From an uncultured Brevinema sp. (GTDB taxonomy: Bacteria; Spirochaetota; Brevinematia; Brevinematales; Brevinemataceae): a stretch of 15,047 nt of DNA. The stretch covers positions 1 to 15,047 of the forward strand of contig CAMRBT010000018.1 in the NCBI GenBank assembly GCA_947040475.1. Direction: 5' to 3'. Below the pieces are notes generated by a model. The model was not told where the DNA came from. It saw nothing but the letters and a program-made list of their open reading frames with translations, and searched no databases. The translations under genes and the position numbers were made by a program. This document shows, one piece after another, positions 7,093 to 14,674 of the stretch; the stretch's first letter is position 1, and each line of letters begins with the position of its first letter.

Positions 7093-7140
7093 CTCCGTGT
7101 GAATATACTTAGTGTAAATATACTCGGTGTAAGTATATTC
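7093..7140. repeat. Three 15-bp tandem repeats with an overlapping 11-bp inverted repeat
   Basis: Units ctccgtgtgaatata (7093-7107), cttagtgtaaatata (7108-7122) and ctcggtgtaagtata (7123-7137) lie directly in tandem. Gaatatactta (7101-7111) and taagtatattc (7130-7140) are perfect complements with an 18-nt spacer, so the same DNA can form a stem-loop. The element ends 47 nt before the chosen start of the rhodanese-like gene. It is a possible operator or 5'-leader structure; no regulator is identified. Confidence 0.75.
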
Positions 7141-7187
7141 ATATTAAAACAATAATAATGATTACCAAATTTCAAGGTGTTAATACT

Positions 7188-7664
7188 ATGCAAAAAAATA
7201 TTTTTTTAAGTTGTTTCTTTTTATTCTTTCTTTCATGTACAACAAGTAAGTATTATATGAAAAATTCTTATGACATTATAGAATATAACCAGCTGTCATC
7301 CGATGAACTCGTTTATATCTCAAAGACAATGCCACAAAATAATTATATTATTATTGATCTTCGTCCTGCAGAGCTGTATCAACAAGATCATATCAAACAT
7401 GCCCTTTCTGTCCCTTATAAAAATCTTGCTGTAATTACTAATATTCCAAAAATTTATAGTTCTAAAATTGTTTTTTATGATAAAGACAGTTTATTTTTTT
7501 TCAAAATAAAAAAGGATTTAAACAAGGAATTAAAAAAGATAGATATCTCTGATTTTAAAATTCTTCAGGGTGGTTTTTCAAAATGGACTAACGAAAATTA
7601 CCCAACAATAAAATATCCAACAAATTTTGTATCTACAAATACTACTACAAATAATTATATTTAG
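7188..7664 (+). CDS. Rhodanese-fold putative lipoprotein, catalytic Cys replaced
   Basis: The 158-residue protein starts MQKNIFLSCFFLFFLSC and has a probable loose lipobox FLSC with C17 as the lipidation site. It would then be anchored in a membrane facing the periplasm or surface. The rest matches a single rhodanese domain. IIDLRPAELYQQDHIKHA (residues 55-72) corresponds to the usual DxRxxxEYxxGHIxGA, and LQGGFSKW (126-133) to the GGxxxW motif. Where active rhodaneses have Y-C-x-x-G, this protein has YDKDS (97-101), so the sulfur-carrying Cys is Asp98 and sulfurtransferase activity is unlikely. The C-terminus is Thr/Asn rich. The start at 7188 has AAGGTG with an 8-nt spacer; a longer in-frame start at 7158 would place ten polar residues before the signal. 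Its TAG stop forms part of the rsmA SD, so the two genes are probably cotranscribed. Confidence 0.8.
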   Translation: MQKNIFLSCFFLFFLSCTTSKYYMKNSYDIIEYNQLSSDELVYISKTMPQNNYIIIDLRPAELYQQDHIKHALSVPYKNLAVITNIPKIYSSKIVFYDKDSLFFFKIKKDLNKELKKIDISDFKILQGGFSKWTNENYPTIKYPTNFVSTNTTTNNYI

Positions 7665-7672
7665 GAATATTC

Positions 7673-8479
7673 ATGACATACGATCCTTTTGGCATTAAAA
7701 ATATCAGAGCCTTACTTGATGATAATGGGCTATACCTCTCCAAAAACAGAGGACAAAATTATCTCATCAATAGACAAAGTGCTGAAAAAATTATCAATGC
7801 TCTCCCTCCTCTCAATGAGAATGAAGAATATTTTGAAGTTGGTACAGGCTTAGGGGCTTTAACGGTACTCTTAGTCGAAAAGGGGAAAACTCTATCTTTA
7901 GAAATAGATAAAGGCGTTTATAATTTGGTAGCTCAAAAAATGGTTCACCCAAATCTTGAATTACTTCATGAAGATTTTCTCAAATGGGATAAATACCCAA
8001 AAGATCAAAACTATGTCTTTATTTCAAATTTACCATACTCTATCTCTGGAGAAGCTATCAAACATTTTATAGAAAATGACGCTTTTAAGTTTGGAGTATT
8101 GATGCTACAAGCTGAATTTGCAGAGAGAATGGAAGCCCCTGAGGGTAGTTCTAATTATGGTCCTTTATCTGTTATTGCTCAACATTTTCTCAAGATCAAA
8201 AAGTTGTTTGCTGTGGGTAAGGGTAATTTTTTTCCTGAACCAAAAATCGATTCTCTTGTTATTTCTATAGAAAAACGAGAGACTTCCTTCGATCAAAAAG
8301 AGTTCTCTCGTTTTATTAAAACTTGTTTTTTAGCAAAAAGAAAAACCTTAGCAAACAACCTCGCTAATAGCCCTTGGGCAAATACTATCATCACTAAAGA
8401 TCCTATTTGTTCTCTAAGACCAGATGCTATTTCTCCAGCAAAATGGGCTGAATTATTTATACAAATAAAAGATTTATAA
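7673..8479 (+). CDS. rsmA: 16S rRNA dimethyladenosine transferase (A1518/A1519)
   Basis: RsmA (KsgA) dimethylates two adjacent adenosines near the 3' end of 16S rRNA during small-subunit maturation. The 268-residue protein has the family N-terminal motif LSKNRGQNYLIN (residues 22-33, usual KxxGQNFL). SAM motif I is EVGTGLGALT (55-64), the acidic residue of motif II is in LEIDK (76-80), and NLPYSISG (119-126) matches the catalytic NLPY motif. Further on, FFPEPKIDS matches the usual F.P.P.VdS. The C-terminal part with FLAKRKTLANNL is also typical. AGGA lies 7 nt upstream of ATG and overlaps the stop of the preceding rhodanese-like gene. It ends only 4 nt from the convergent reductase gene, with no evident terminator between them. 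Confidence 0.95.
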   Translation: MTYDPFGIKNIRALLDDNGLYLSKNRGQNYLINRQSAEKIINALPPLNENEEYFEVGTGLGALTVLLVEKGKTLSLEIDKGVYNLVAQKMVHPNLELLHEDFLKWDKYPKDQNYVFISNLPYSISGEAIKHFIENDAFKFGVLMLQAEFAERMEAPEGSSNYGPLSVIAQHFLKIKKLFAVGKGNFFPEPKIDSLVISIEKRETSFDQKEFSRFIKTCFLAKRKTLANNLANSPWANTIITKDPICSLRPDAISPAKWAELFIQIKDL

Positions 8480-8483
8480 TTAT

Positions 8484-9020
8484 TTATAATTCTATTGTAT
8501 AACGGGTTTGTATCATTCCATTTTCTTCAATACATTCTTGCATTTTGAGAAAAACAGTGTTTTTATTATCTTGAGGAAATAGAGGAATCCCTTCTCCCAA
8601 AATAACTGGCACTATAGCGATACTATACTCATCAATAAGATTGCTTTTTATTAATTCTGCTGCCAAAGACCCTCCGCCCAATACCCAAATATTTTTTCCT
8701 TCTTGCTCTTTTAGTTCCTTAACAAAAGTCACTAAATCGGTATCCATAAAATGAACATTGTCATACAAAGATTCTATTTTTGTTGAAGTCCAAACATAAG
8801 ATGTTTTGTTAGGGTAAGCCCATTGGTTGGGGCTGAGTACATTTACGATTTGATCATAAGTTTTACGACCCATCAAAACCGCATCCACTTGTTGAGAAAA
8901 TTCACTATAAAATTTATTCATTTTTCCAGAAATTTCTTGTGGTAACCAATCCAAGTTACCGTCTTTTCTAGCAATATATCCATCCAAACTCTGAGCAATA
9001 TATAAAATTACTTTTCTCAT
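8484..9020 (-). CDS. RibD C-terminal/dihydrofolate-reductase-like family protein
   Basis: The 178-residue protein belongs by motif to the RibD-C/DHFR superfamily of NAD(P)H-dependent reductases (YwjB/YyaP-type small proteins). It starts MRKVILYIAQSLDGYIA, and SLDGYIA is a hallmark. It continues with MGRKTYD (50-56), the nucleotide-binding WVLGGGSLA (112-120) and IAIVPVILGEGIPLF (135-149). The start at 9020 has GGGAG with an 8-nt spacer (SD at 9030-9034); an in-frame ATG five codons upstream overlaps this SD. The substrate cannot be read from sequence, and folate reduction should not be assumed. A terminator for the upstream gene sits at 9058-9087, so it may depend on read-through or a promoter I could not identify. 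It converges on rsmA with a 4-nt gap. Confidence 0.85.
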   Translation of the reverse strand: MRKVILYIAQSLDGYIARKDGNLDWLPQEISGKMNKFYSEFSQQVDAVLMGRKTYDQIVNVLSPNQWAYPNKTSYVWTSTKIESLYDNVHFMDTDLVTFVKELKEQEGKNIWVLGGGSLAAELIKSNLIDEYSIAIVPVILGEGIPLFPQDNKNTVFLKMQECIEENGMIQTRYTIEL

Positions 9021-9057
9021 TATCTTAGCTCCCATTATTATTTTAGCTTTTCAATTA

Positions 9058-9087
9058 AAAAAGGGACTTCGTAAAAAGTCCCTTTTT
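9058..9087 (-). terminator. Intrinsic terminator after SurA-like gene
   Basis: Arms aaaaagggactt (9058-9069) and aagtccctttttt-type (9076-9087) pair perfectly over 12 bp with a 6-nt loop, flanked by T runs on the minus strand. It lies 18 nt after the SurA-like stop and upstream of the reductase gene on the same strand, which separates their transcription. Confidence 0.85.
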
Positions 9088-9104
9088 CATATATAAATTT
9101 ATTA

Positions 9105-9803
9105 TTATTGTGGTGCTGGTTGTCCTGGCATAGGAAGTGCTGTTGCACTAATATTTTGTTCTTTAAGAAGATCATCATTTCTTTCGATACGATATCCTTC
9201 TTTGATTTTTGATACAAAATCAATCATCCAACGTTGACGTTTTTGTTGAGCTATTTGACTAACAATATAATCTTTTGATTGTTGTGCGTTCAATCCTCTA
9301 GCTCTAAATTCTGCTCCATATTGTGCATAAGCTTGATCAATTTCTGGTTGAGAAGCTGAGAATTCGTTACCATCTTCTGGCATATTTTTAGCTACATAAA
9401 GTTGGAACAAAGCTTGTTGTGCAGCATTACGGAATAATCTCATATTTTCTTCATCTTCTAAAAAGCCTTCTTCAATAGCTGTAGCAACTACTGCAAATTG
9501 ATTAATCATTGTTTCTAGAATTTCAGCTTTAGCACCAGCTTCATTTGCTGAAACTTGAACAAGCTGTTCTGGAGGAAGGTTTTTCTTTACTTGATCAAAA
9601 GCATTGGTGAAATCTGCTAGTGATATCCCAAAATCTTCCACTTTAGCAAGGTAGTCCTTATCTAATTTGGTGATAGTTGGTAATGCTAAAGAAAACTCTG
9701 CATTTCCTGAGCTTTTTTGTGTTGCAAATAAAGTTCCAACTAAGGTAACAACTACTCCAATAGCAAGCCCTACGGCAGCACTTATTATCATATCTTTTTT
9801 CAT
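9105..9803 (-). CDS. Membrane-anchored SurA/PrsA-like N-terminal domain protein without parvulin domain
   Basis: The 232-residue protein has a short basic N-terminus (MKKDM) and a hydrophobic segment at about 6-27, so it is probably anchored in the inner membrane with the rest in the periplasm. The body resembles the chaperone part of SurA/PrsA-type foldases. VEDFGISLADFTNAFDQV fits the first helix-strand unit, and EILETMINQFAVVATAIEEG the conserved ExLIxxxLLxxxAxxxG helix. A later S-x-x-EIDQAYAQY segment and a C-terminal helix follow. No PpiC/parvulin domain fits into the length. The tail is proline rich (PMPGQPAPQ). AAGGAG lies 7-8 nt upstream of ATG. A role as periplasmic holdase is inference. 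It is divergent from the gene at 10017 and ends at its own terminator. Confidence 0.75.
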   Translation of the reverse strand: MKKDMIISAAVGLAIGVVVTLVGTLFATQKSSGNAEFSLALPTITKLDKDYLAKVEDFGISLADFTNAFDQVKKNLPPEQLVQVSANEAGAKAEILETMINQFAVVATAIEEGFLEDEENMRLFRNAAQQALFQLYVAKNMPEDGNEFSASQPEIDQAYAQYGAEFRARGLNAQQSKDYIVSQIAQQKRQRWMIDFVSKIKEGYRIERNDDLLKEQNISATALPMPGQPAPQ

Positions 9804-9856
9804 TAAGATCTCCTTCTACTATTTAAGTAAGATAATTATTATCTATATTTTTATAT

Positions 9857-9885
9857 ATAATAACAATATTTTTAAAAAAAATCAA
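9857..9885 (-). promoter_or_regulatory. Candidate promoter of SurA-like gene
   Basis: Minus-strand TTGATT (9880-9885), 17 nt, TATTAT (9857-9862). The predicted leader is about 45 nt to the ATG at 9803. The intergenic region is very AT-rich, so chance matches are easy. Confidence 0.45.
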
Positions 9886-10016
9886 CTATATCAATAAAAT
9901 ATAATCGATTATCTAGTGTTTTTATCACTTCTACACTCTTATTAATATATCTGTTTAAATATAAATATTTATCTAATTATTCCGATATTAAACAAAATAC
10001 TCTAGGAGACATTTAT

Positions 10017-10472
10017 ATGAAATTTAATTTGATTGTATTTCTTTTACTCTTATCAACAACTATGACTTTTTCTCAAAAAACAACTGAAACACCTGAAGAT
10101 GTTGTGAAAATTGCACTAACAGCATTGACGAATGGTGATATAGATACCCTTATTAAGGTCACAGAAAATGCTGAATTGCGAAAAGCCAAAGAATTATTAG
10201 CATCAATAGGTACTAGTCCAGCCAAAAAGACAGAGCTTCTTAATCAATACAAGAGTCTTAAATCATGGGAAATTAAAGAATCTACAGAACACACCTTAAA
10301 CAATAGAAATATTGCACTTGTCAGTACAAAGTGGATTATAAGTCCATCTTTAGAAAGCGATCCTAAAACTATGCTTCAAAAAAAAGTGCCCGATCAAACC
10401 GTATATGTCAATTATATGTTAGAAAAATTTGATGGTAAATGGAAAATCATTTCTAGAAAATCACTAAATTAA
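10017..10472 (+). CDS. Small secreted protein of unknown function, possibly NTF2-like
   Basis: The 151-residue protein has a clear signal peptide (MKFNLIVFLLLLSTTMTFS, then Q), so it is exported. The mature part opens with TPEDVVKIALTALTNGDIDT, a helical pattern of the kind seen at the start of NTF2-like/DUF4878 domains. It ends with a strand pattern, YVNYMLEKFDGKWKIISRKS, which is also typical of that fold (edge strand, then DGKWKI turn). No catalytic residues are recognisable. AGGAGA precedes ATG by 7 nt. It is a single gene, divergent from the SurA-like gene and ending at a terminator shared with the convergent glycosylase-like gene. The NTF2-like assignment rests on pattern only and the function is unknown. 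Confidence 0.8.
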   Translation: MKFNLIVFLLLLSTTMTFSQKTTETPEDVVKIALTALTNGDIDTLIKVTENAELRKAKELLASIGTSPAKKTELLNQYKSLKSWEIKESTEHTLNNRNIALVSTKWIISPSLESDPKTMLQKKVPDQTVYVNYMLEKFDGKWKIISRKSLN

Positions 10473-10477
10473 AAAAC

Positions 10478-10507
10478 AAAACACCTTCTTATAGAGGGTG
10501 TTTTTTT
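10478..10507. terminator. Bidirectional terminator overlapping glycosylase stop codon
   Basis: Arms 10478-10489 (aaaacaccttct) and 10493-10504 (agagggtgtttt) pair over 12 bp with one G-U wobble and a 3-nt loop, then a T-run. It starts 5 nt after the stop at 10472. The stop codon of the convergent minus-strand gene (10489-10491) lies at the loop, so one hairpin serves both. Confidence 0.8.
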
Positions 10508-11073
10508 ATCATTTCAAAGACATCTTTATATATTTGAGATTTATCATTCAAAGATTTTGGATAGGCTCTCGAAGAAGATGGCACTCTACATAAGTACATT
10601 TTTCGCCCATTCCATTCAAATAATGCTCTCTCTCCAATTTTAGGCAATTTATCAATCCCAAAATATTCTTGTATGATTTCTCCAGATTTTTCTCCTGTGG
10701 TAATGATAGTATTACACAAAGGAGCAAGCGTTAATATCTTTTTAAAATCTAAAGATTCCACAATTTCCAAAAATTTATCAGAAGCATTTTCTTTTTGTCT
10801 TATCACTTTGTAGGCGGCATCACCCAATCCTATTTTATTTTCTTGTAAAAATTCACAGATTTTTTCTTTATTAAATTTTTTTTGATCTTCCATGAGAAAA
10901 TATTCTTTATCTTCAAAAAAGACTATCCCAAAAATTCGCCACATATCATTTTGAAAATTCGGATAATAAAAATCCATAGTCCATTTTTCTTTTTTTGGAG
11001 GAAAACTTCCCAGCATCAATATTTTTGTATCAGAAAAGATAAAAGGGGTTAAAAGATGTGTTTCTATATTCAA
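10489..11073 (-). CDS. Uracil-DNA glycosylase superfamily protein
   Basis: The 194-residue protein resembles single-domain DNA glycosylases of the uracil-DNA-glycosylase superfamily, which excise damaged bases. Residues 22-26 (GSFPP), followed by W31 and DFYYPN (34-39) and NDMWRIFG (42-49), match the motif-A region of a Mug-like subgroup. VPSSSRAYP (164-172) sits where the DNA-intercalation loop (usual [LV]PSxSPxx) lies, with Arg replacing the usual Pro. The start codon is TTG at 11073, supported by AAGGA at 11081-11085 with a 7-nt spacer. It follows the EFR1 gene by 30 nt on the same strand and is probably cotranscribed. Substrate specificity (uracil, hypoxanthine or other) cannot be read from sequence. 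Confidence 0.8.
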   Translation of the reverse strand: MNIETHLLTPFIFSDTKILMLGSFPPKKEKWTMDFYYPNFQNDMWRIFGIVFFEDKEYFLMEDQKKFNKEKICEFLQENKIGLGDAAYKVIRQKENASDKFLEIVESLDFKKILTLAPLCNTIITTGEKSGEIIQEYFGIDKLPKIGERALFEWNGRKMYLCRVPSSSRAYPKSLNDKSQIYKDVFEMIKKHPL

Positions 11074-11103
11074 AAGTTATTCCTTATTTTTGATTTATTA
11101 TTT

Positions 11104-11910
11104 TTACTTAAAAGTAGTTTTATGCCCTTTATTTTCTATCCCTTTGAATCGTTTATAATACTTGGTATTTTCTGTTTTATGCGTCATTTGAATAGCATTA
11201 AGGGGGCAAAAATTATAACATCTCATACACAAAATACAACTTTCTCCAAATATAACAGTCTTTGTTCCTAATGTGATATTATTGGTGGGACAATTATCGA
11301 CACACCAACTACATGATACACAACTATTTGAGCAACTAAATCCTTTAAAAGAATTTTTTTCGTGCATATCCCCTATACTTCTTTGAAGAATCCCAAAAAT
11401 CTTCCCACACAAATCGTTTCCTCTAATGTCTTTAATGTGATTGTTTATTTTAATAGATATATCTACTATTTTTTTCTCTATCTTATCCAAACGTTTTTCT
11501 ATTATCTTGTTAGGAGTAACTTCAAGAGGACAAACATAAGGCAAGTGCATATTATTTGCTACGACTATATTTCGTAAAAGAAAGGGTTTATATCCTTTTT
11601 GTTTTAGTTTTTTAGTTTCATAATCTAACACATCTCCTGCCATATATCCTGATGTTACCACACCAAATAGGGGCATATTTGTTTGTTGAGGAAACTTGTC
11701 TAAAAATTGTGAAAATATTTCAGGAGCATGAGAAGTATGTATAGGAAATGCAATACCTACTATATCACAATCCATAGTGATTTCTTGAACATTTTCGCAA
11801 CTAAAAATAGCCACCATATTATCCAATTTTTCTAAATGAATTTTTAATTTTTGCACTACAAAGTCTGTGTTACCCGTACCACTAAAATAGTATATATTTA
11901 TTTTACTCAT
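11104..11910 (-). CDS. EFR1-type flavodoxin-ferredoxin fusion protein
   Basis: The 268-residue cytosolic redox protein has an N-terminal flavodoxin-like domain with the FMN phosphate loop FSGTGNT (residues 9-15) and strands such as DIVGIAFPIHTSHAPE. It is followed by a C-terminal 2[4Fe-4S] ferredoxin domain. The cluster cysteines are C197, C200, C203 and C207-Pro, then C225, C228, C231 and C235-Pro; C193 is an additional nearby Cys. This arrangement is that of EFR1-family proteins, whose physiological partners are mostly unknown. The start at 11910 has GGGAG with a 6-nt spacer; the longer in-frame start at 11931 would overlap the -10 box. It is first in a two-gene unit with the glycosylase-like gene. 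Cotranscription might reflect a shared stress response, but that is speculation. Confidence 0.88.
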   Translation of the reverse strand: MSKINIYYFSGTGNTDFVVQKLKIHLEKLDNMVAIFSCENVQEITMDCDIVGIAFPIHTSHAPEIFSQFLDKFPQQTNMPLFGVVTSGYMAGDVLDYETKKLKQKGYKPFLLRNIVVANNMHLPYVCPLEVTPNKIIEKRLDKIEKKIVDISIKINNHIKDIRGNDLCGKIFGILQRSIGDMHEKNSFKGFSCSNSCVSCSWCVDNCPTNNITLGTKTVIFGESCILCMRCYNFCPLNAIQMTHKTENTKYYKRFKGIENKGHKTTFK

Positions 11911-11929
11911 TTTGACTCCCATAAAACTC

Positions 11930-11959
11930 ATAATAACATAAAAAGACTATTTAAGTCAA
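11930..11959 (-). promoter_or_regulatory. Candidate promoter of EFR1-glycosylase unit
   Basis: Minus-strand TTGACT (11954-11959), 18 nt, TATTAT (11930-11935). The start of transcription near 11923 gives a short leader before the ATG at 11910. The -35 matches consensus in five of six positions. Confidence 0.55.
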
Positions 11960-12011
11960 TATTCTTATCATCAGAAATAAATGTATTCTTAATATCTTTA
12001 TCAATTAATAA

Positions 12012-12040
12012 TTGATAATTAGCATAAATCTCACTATATT
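12012..12040 (+). promoter_or_regulatory. Candidate promoter of ClpB-like gene
   Basis: TTGATA (12012-12017), 17 nt, TATATT (12035-12040). Transcription would start near 12047, leaving about 25 nt including the AGGGGG ribosome site at 12059-12064. This supports the ATG at 12072 rather than the in-frame TTG at 12012, which lies inside the -35 box. Confidence 0.55.
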
Positions 12041-12071
12041 TACTAATATCAAAGTAATAGGGGGTATTGAT

Positions 12072-14657
12072 ATGTTTGAAATTCCAAAAACACCTCAAGT
12101 TCAAGCAATGCTACAAAGAGCATTCCACAATGCTCAACAAAATAACAATCCTACTATCGAATTAGCACATATTATGACGGCTCTTCTTGATGATAAAGAC
12201 GGACTCACCCAAAAATTATTCTCTTTTTTAGAAATTTCTACTGATGATTTAAAAGAATTTATTCGACTTGAATCAATGAAACTCCCTAAAAAAAATAATG
12301 TAAATGCTAAAAACTCTCCTATGATTAATGATATATTGGTGAGTGCTGAAGATATCGCTCGTCATTCAGATTCCTACTTTATCACTAAAGAGCATATATT
12401 GATAGCCATCTGTCAAACCCAAAAAGAGCCTTGGAAAAGTGAATTTCATAGCCTTAATTTTACTAAAGATCATATAGACGAAGTGCTAAAATCCTTTAAC
12501 AATACTCCTGATAATTCTCCCTCTTATTTTGAAAACAATGTTGAAGATTTTTTAAAAAAATACACAAAAAACATCACTGATCTAGCTATAAAAGGAGATC
12601 TACCTCCTATTATTAAAAGAGATGCTGAAATCGAAAAAATTATTCAAATTTTATTATATAGCACTAAAAACCCTCTATTACTAGGCGATGCCGGCATAGG
12701 TAAAACTGCTATTATTACAGGGATTGCTCAAGCTATTCTTCAAGATAATATCCCAGAATCGCTAAAAAATCATGAAATTTTCTCCCTCAATCTTAGAGCA
12801 TTAATAGCAGGGGCTACAAATAGAAATCAAATTGAAGAAATTTTACAAGTTATCATTGCAACACTTGAACAAAAGATTAATCCTACGATTTTATTTATCA
12901 GTGAAATACATCTCATAATTGGTATAGATGTTGATGAGGAGAATAGGCATCTTCTCAAATCTATCCTTGAACACGACAAAATAAAAGTTGTAGGAGCTAC
13001 TAACTTAGAAGAATATTGTAAATATATAGAACAAGATACAGATCTTAAAAAAATATTTAAAACAATAGTAATAGAAGAACCCAGCAAACAAGATACTATA
13101 GCCATTCTAAAAGATCTCAAAAAAAGCTATGAAAGTTATCGTAGTGTGCGTATTACTGACGGTGCCTTAGTTTCGGCGGTCATTATGTCTATACGATATT
13201 TTCCGAATCTCAAATTACCTAATAAAGCCATAGATATCATCGATGAAGCAGTAGCAAAAACATGTGCAGAATTAGAATCAGAGCCAAAGATCATTGATAA
13301 GTTACGGCATACTATTGCTAAATTAGAAATAAAAAAAACAGCATTAAAAAATATCTTATCAAAGAAACTAGATCTAAGTTCTCAAAAAAATCTACAAAAA
13401 TTAGAAAAAAGAATATCAAAAAAACAAAGTGATCTGCATACTCTTCAAGTGACATGGGACATAGAAAAAGAACAAGTCAATACCATAAAAGATCTGAAAA
13501 AAGAAATTAATGAATTAGAAAATCAAGAAGAAAAATTTGAAAGAGAAGAGCAATTTGAAAAAGCTTCTAAAATACATTATGATCTTCTTCCAGCAAAAGA
13601 AGCCGAATTATCTTTAAAAGAAAAAAAACTAAATAGATATTTTTCCCAAGAAAAAACGCTTATTAAAGAAAAAATTAGTACTAGAGATATTGCTCAAATC
13701 GTGTCATCTCGTATAGGGATTCCTGTGTCTCGTATCATAAAAAGTGAAAAAGAACGAGTGATACATTTAGAAGAGCATTTGGAATCTCGTGTTATTGGAC
13801 AGCAAGAAGCCATACAAGATATTGCTAATACCATAAAACGCTCACAAGCTGGTCTAACAAGTAAGGACAAAGCATTGGGGTCTTTTTTATTCTTAGGGCC
13901 TGCTGGAGTGGGCAAAACGGAATTGTCTAAAGCACTCGCAGAGTTTTTGTTTGATGATGATAAACATCTTATCAAAATTAGCATGAGTGAATATATGGAT
14001 AAATTGGCAGTACCTAGATTGATAGGAGAATATCAAGGACATAGTGGACGCTTAACAGAAGCAATAAAAGATATGCCCTATTCCATTGTCCTTCTTAATG
14101 AAATAGAAAAAGCCCATCCTAGTGTGTTCGATATTTTAATACAAATTTTAGAGAGTGGATCTATCATAGATGGTCAAGGTCAAAAAATATTATTCAATCA
14201 ATGTGTTTTTATCATGACTTCAAATCTTGGCTCTCATACTATAAATAATTGGGAAGAAAATGAAAAAAATTTACAAAACGTTTTACAAGATGAATTAAAA
14301 ATGGTCTTCAAATCTGAATTTTTAAATAACATTGATAATATGATTGTTTTTCATAAATTAAAACAAAAAGATATGGGTGCTATTGCCGATTTACAATTAG
14401 AATTATTGAAAAAAACATTAATAGAAAAATATATTCTTTTACAAGTCAGCGAATCTGCAAAAGAATTGATTACTCAAGAAGGATTTAATCCTGAGTTTGG
14501 AGCAAAACCTCTAAAAAAAGTGTTAAATGATCTCGTATTAAATCCTCTAGCAAATAAAATCATTGAAGGGTCTACAGATAATTATGTCCTTATCACGAGA
14601 GAAAATGATGAATTGGTTTTTTTAACCATAGATTCAACATTAAAAACTTCTCTATAA
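12072..14657 (+). CDS. ClpB-like AAA+ protein with degenerate catalytic and pore motifs
   Basis: The 861-residue protein is collinear with ClpB disaggregases: N domain (about 1-145), NBD1, coiled-coil M domain (about 411-530), NBD2 and C-terminal domain. Both Walker A motifs are intact (GDAGIGKT with K211; GPAGVGKT with K615) and both Walker B glutamates are kept (E278, E677). The Walker B aspartates are changed (S277; N676). The NBD1 pore loop KYRG is TNRN (249-252). The NBD2 loop, usually GxPPGYVGYEEGG, is GEYQGHSG (652-659) and five residues shorter. Arginine fingers are lost (K327/I328; N753), and the sensor-2 GAR is GAK (K812). The frame is open throughout, so it is not a simple pseudogene. 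AGGGGG precedes ATG by 7 nt. It is most likely a paralogue of a normal ClpB that binds nucleotide but threads poorly or not at all. Confidence 0.9.
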   Translation: MFEIPKTPQVQAMLQRAFHNAQQNNNPTIELAHIMTALLDDKDGLTQKLFSFLEISTDDLKEFIRLESMKLPKKNNVNAKNSPMINDILVSAEDIARHSDSYFITKEHILIAICQTQKEPWKSEFHSLNFTKDHIDEVLKSFNNTPDNSPSYFENNVEDFLKKYTKNITDLAIKGDLPPIIKRDAEIEKIIQILLYSTKNPLLLGDAGIGKTAIITGIAQAILQDNIPESLKNHEIFSLNLRALIAGATNRNQIEEILQVIIATLEQKINPTILFISEIHLIIGIDVDEENRHLLKSILEHDKIKVVGATNLEEYCKYIEQDTDLKKIFKTIVIEEPSKQDTIAILKDLKKSYESYRSVRITDGALVSAVIMSIRYFPNLKLPNKAIDIIDEAVAKTCAELESEPKIIDKLRHTIAKLEIKKTALKNILSKKLDLSSQKNLQKLEKRISKKQSDLHTLQVTWDIEKEQVNTIKDLKKEINELENQEEKFEREEQFEKASKIHYDLLPAKEAELSLKEKKLNRYFSQEKTLIKEKISTRDIAQIVSSRIGIPVSRIIKSEKERVIHLEEHLESRVIGQQEAIQDIANTIKRSQAGLTSKDKALGSFLFLGPAGVGKTELSKALAEFLFDDDKHLIKISMSEYMDKLAVPRLIGEYQGHSGRLTEAIKDMPYSIVLLNEIEKAHPSVFDILIQILESGSIIDGQGQKILFNQCVFIMTSNLGSHTINNWEENEKNLQNVLQDELKMVFKSEFLNNIDNMIVFHKLKQKDMGAIADLQLELLKKTLIEKYILLQVSESAKELITQEGFNPEFGAKPLKKVLNDLVLNPLANKIIEGSTDNYVLITRENDELVFLTIDSTLKTSL

Positions 14658-14674
14658 TAAAATTAGACATATCG

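Noticed and set aside
8464..8491. Terminator between rsmA and the reductase gene
   Set aside because: The stretch has a tandem atttataatt but no GC-bearing stem, so an intrinsic terminator is not supported.
9038..9223. Minus-strand 61-codon frame
   Set aside because: It overlaps the end of the SurA-like gene in another frame and runs through its terminator.
9667..9897. Plus-strand 76-codon frame
   Set aside because: Antisense to the SurA-like gene start and intergenic AT-rich DNA; no SD and a low-complexity tail.
11056..11577. Two plus-strand 71-codon frames
   Set aside because: Antisense to the EFR1 gene, whose FMN and iron-sulfur motifs are unambiguous.
12012..12071. Extended N-terminus of the ClpB-like protein from TTG at 12012
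   Set aside because: The TTG lies inside the proposed -35 box. MFEIP after AGGGGG fits the usual ClpB N-terminus much better.
12827..13984. Two minus-strand frames of about 96 codons
   Set aside because: Antisense shadows of the ClpB-like coding sequence.
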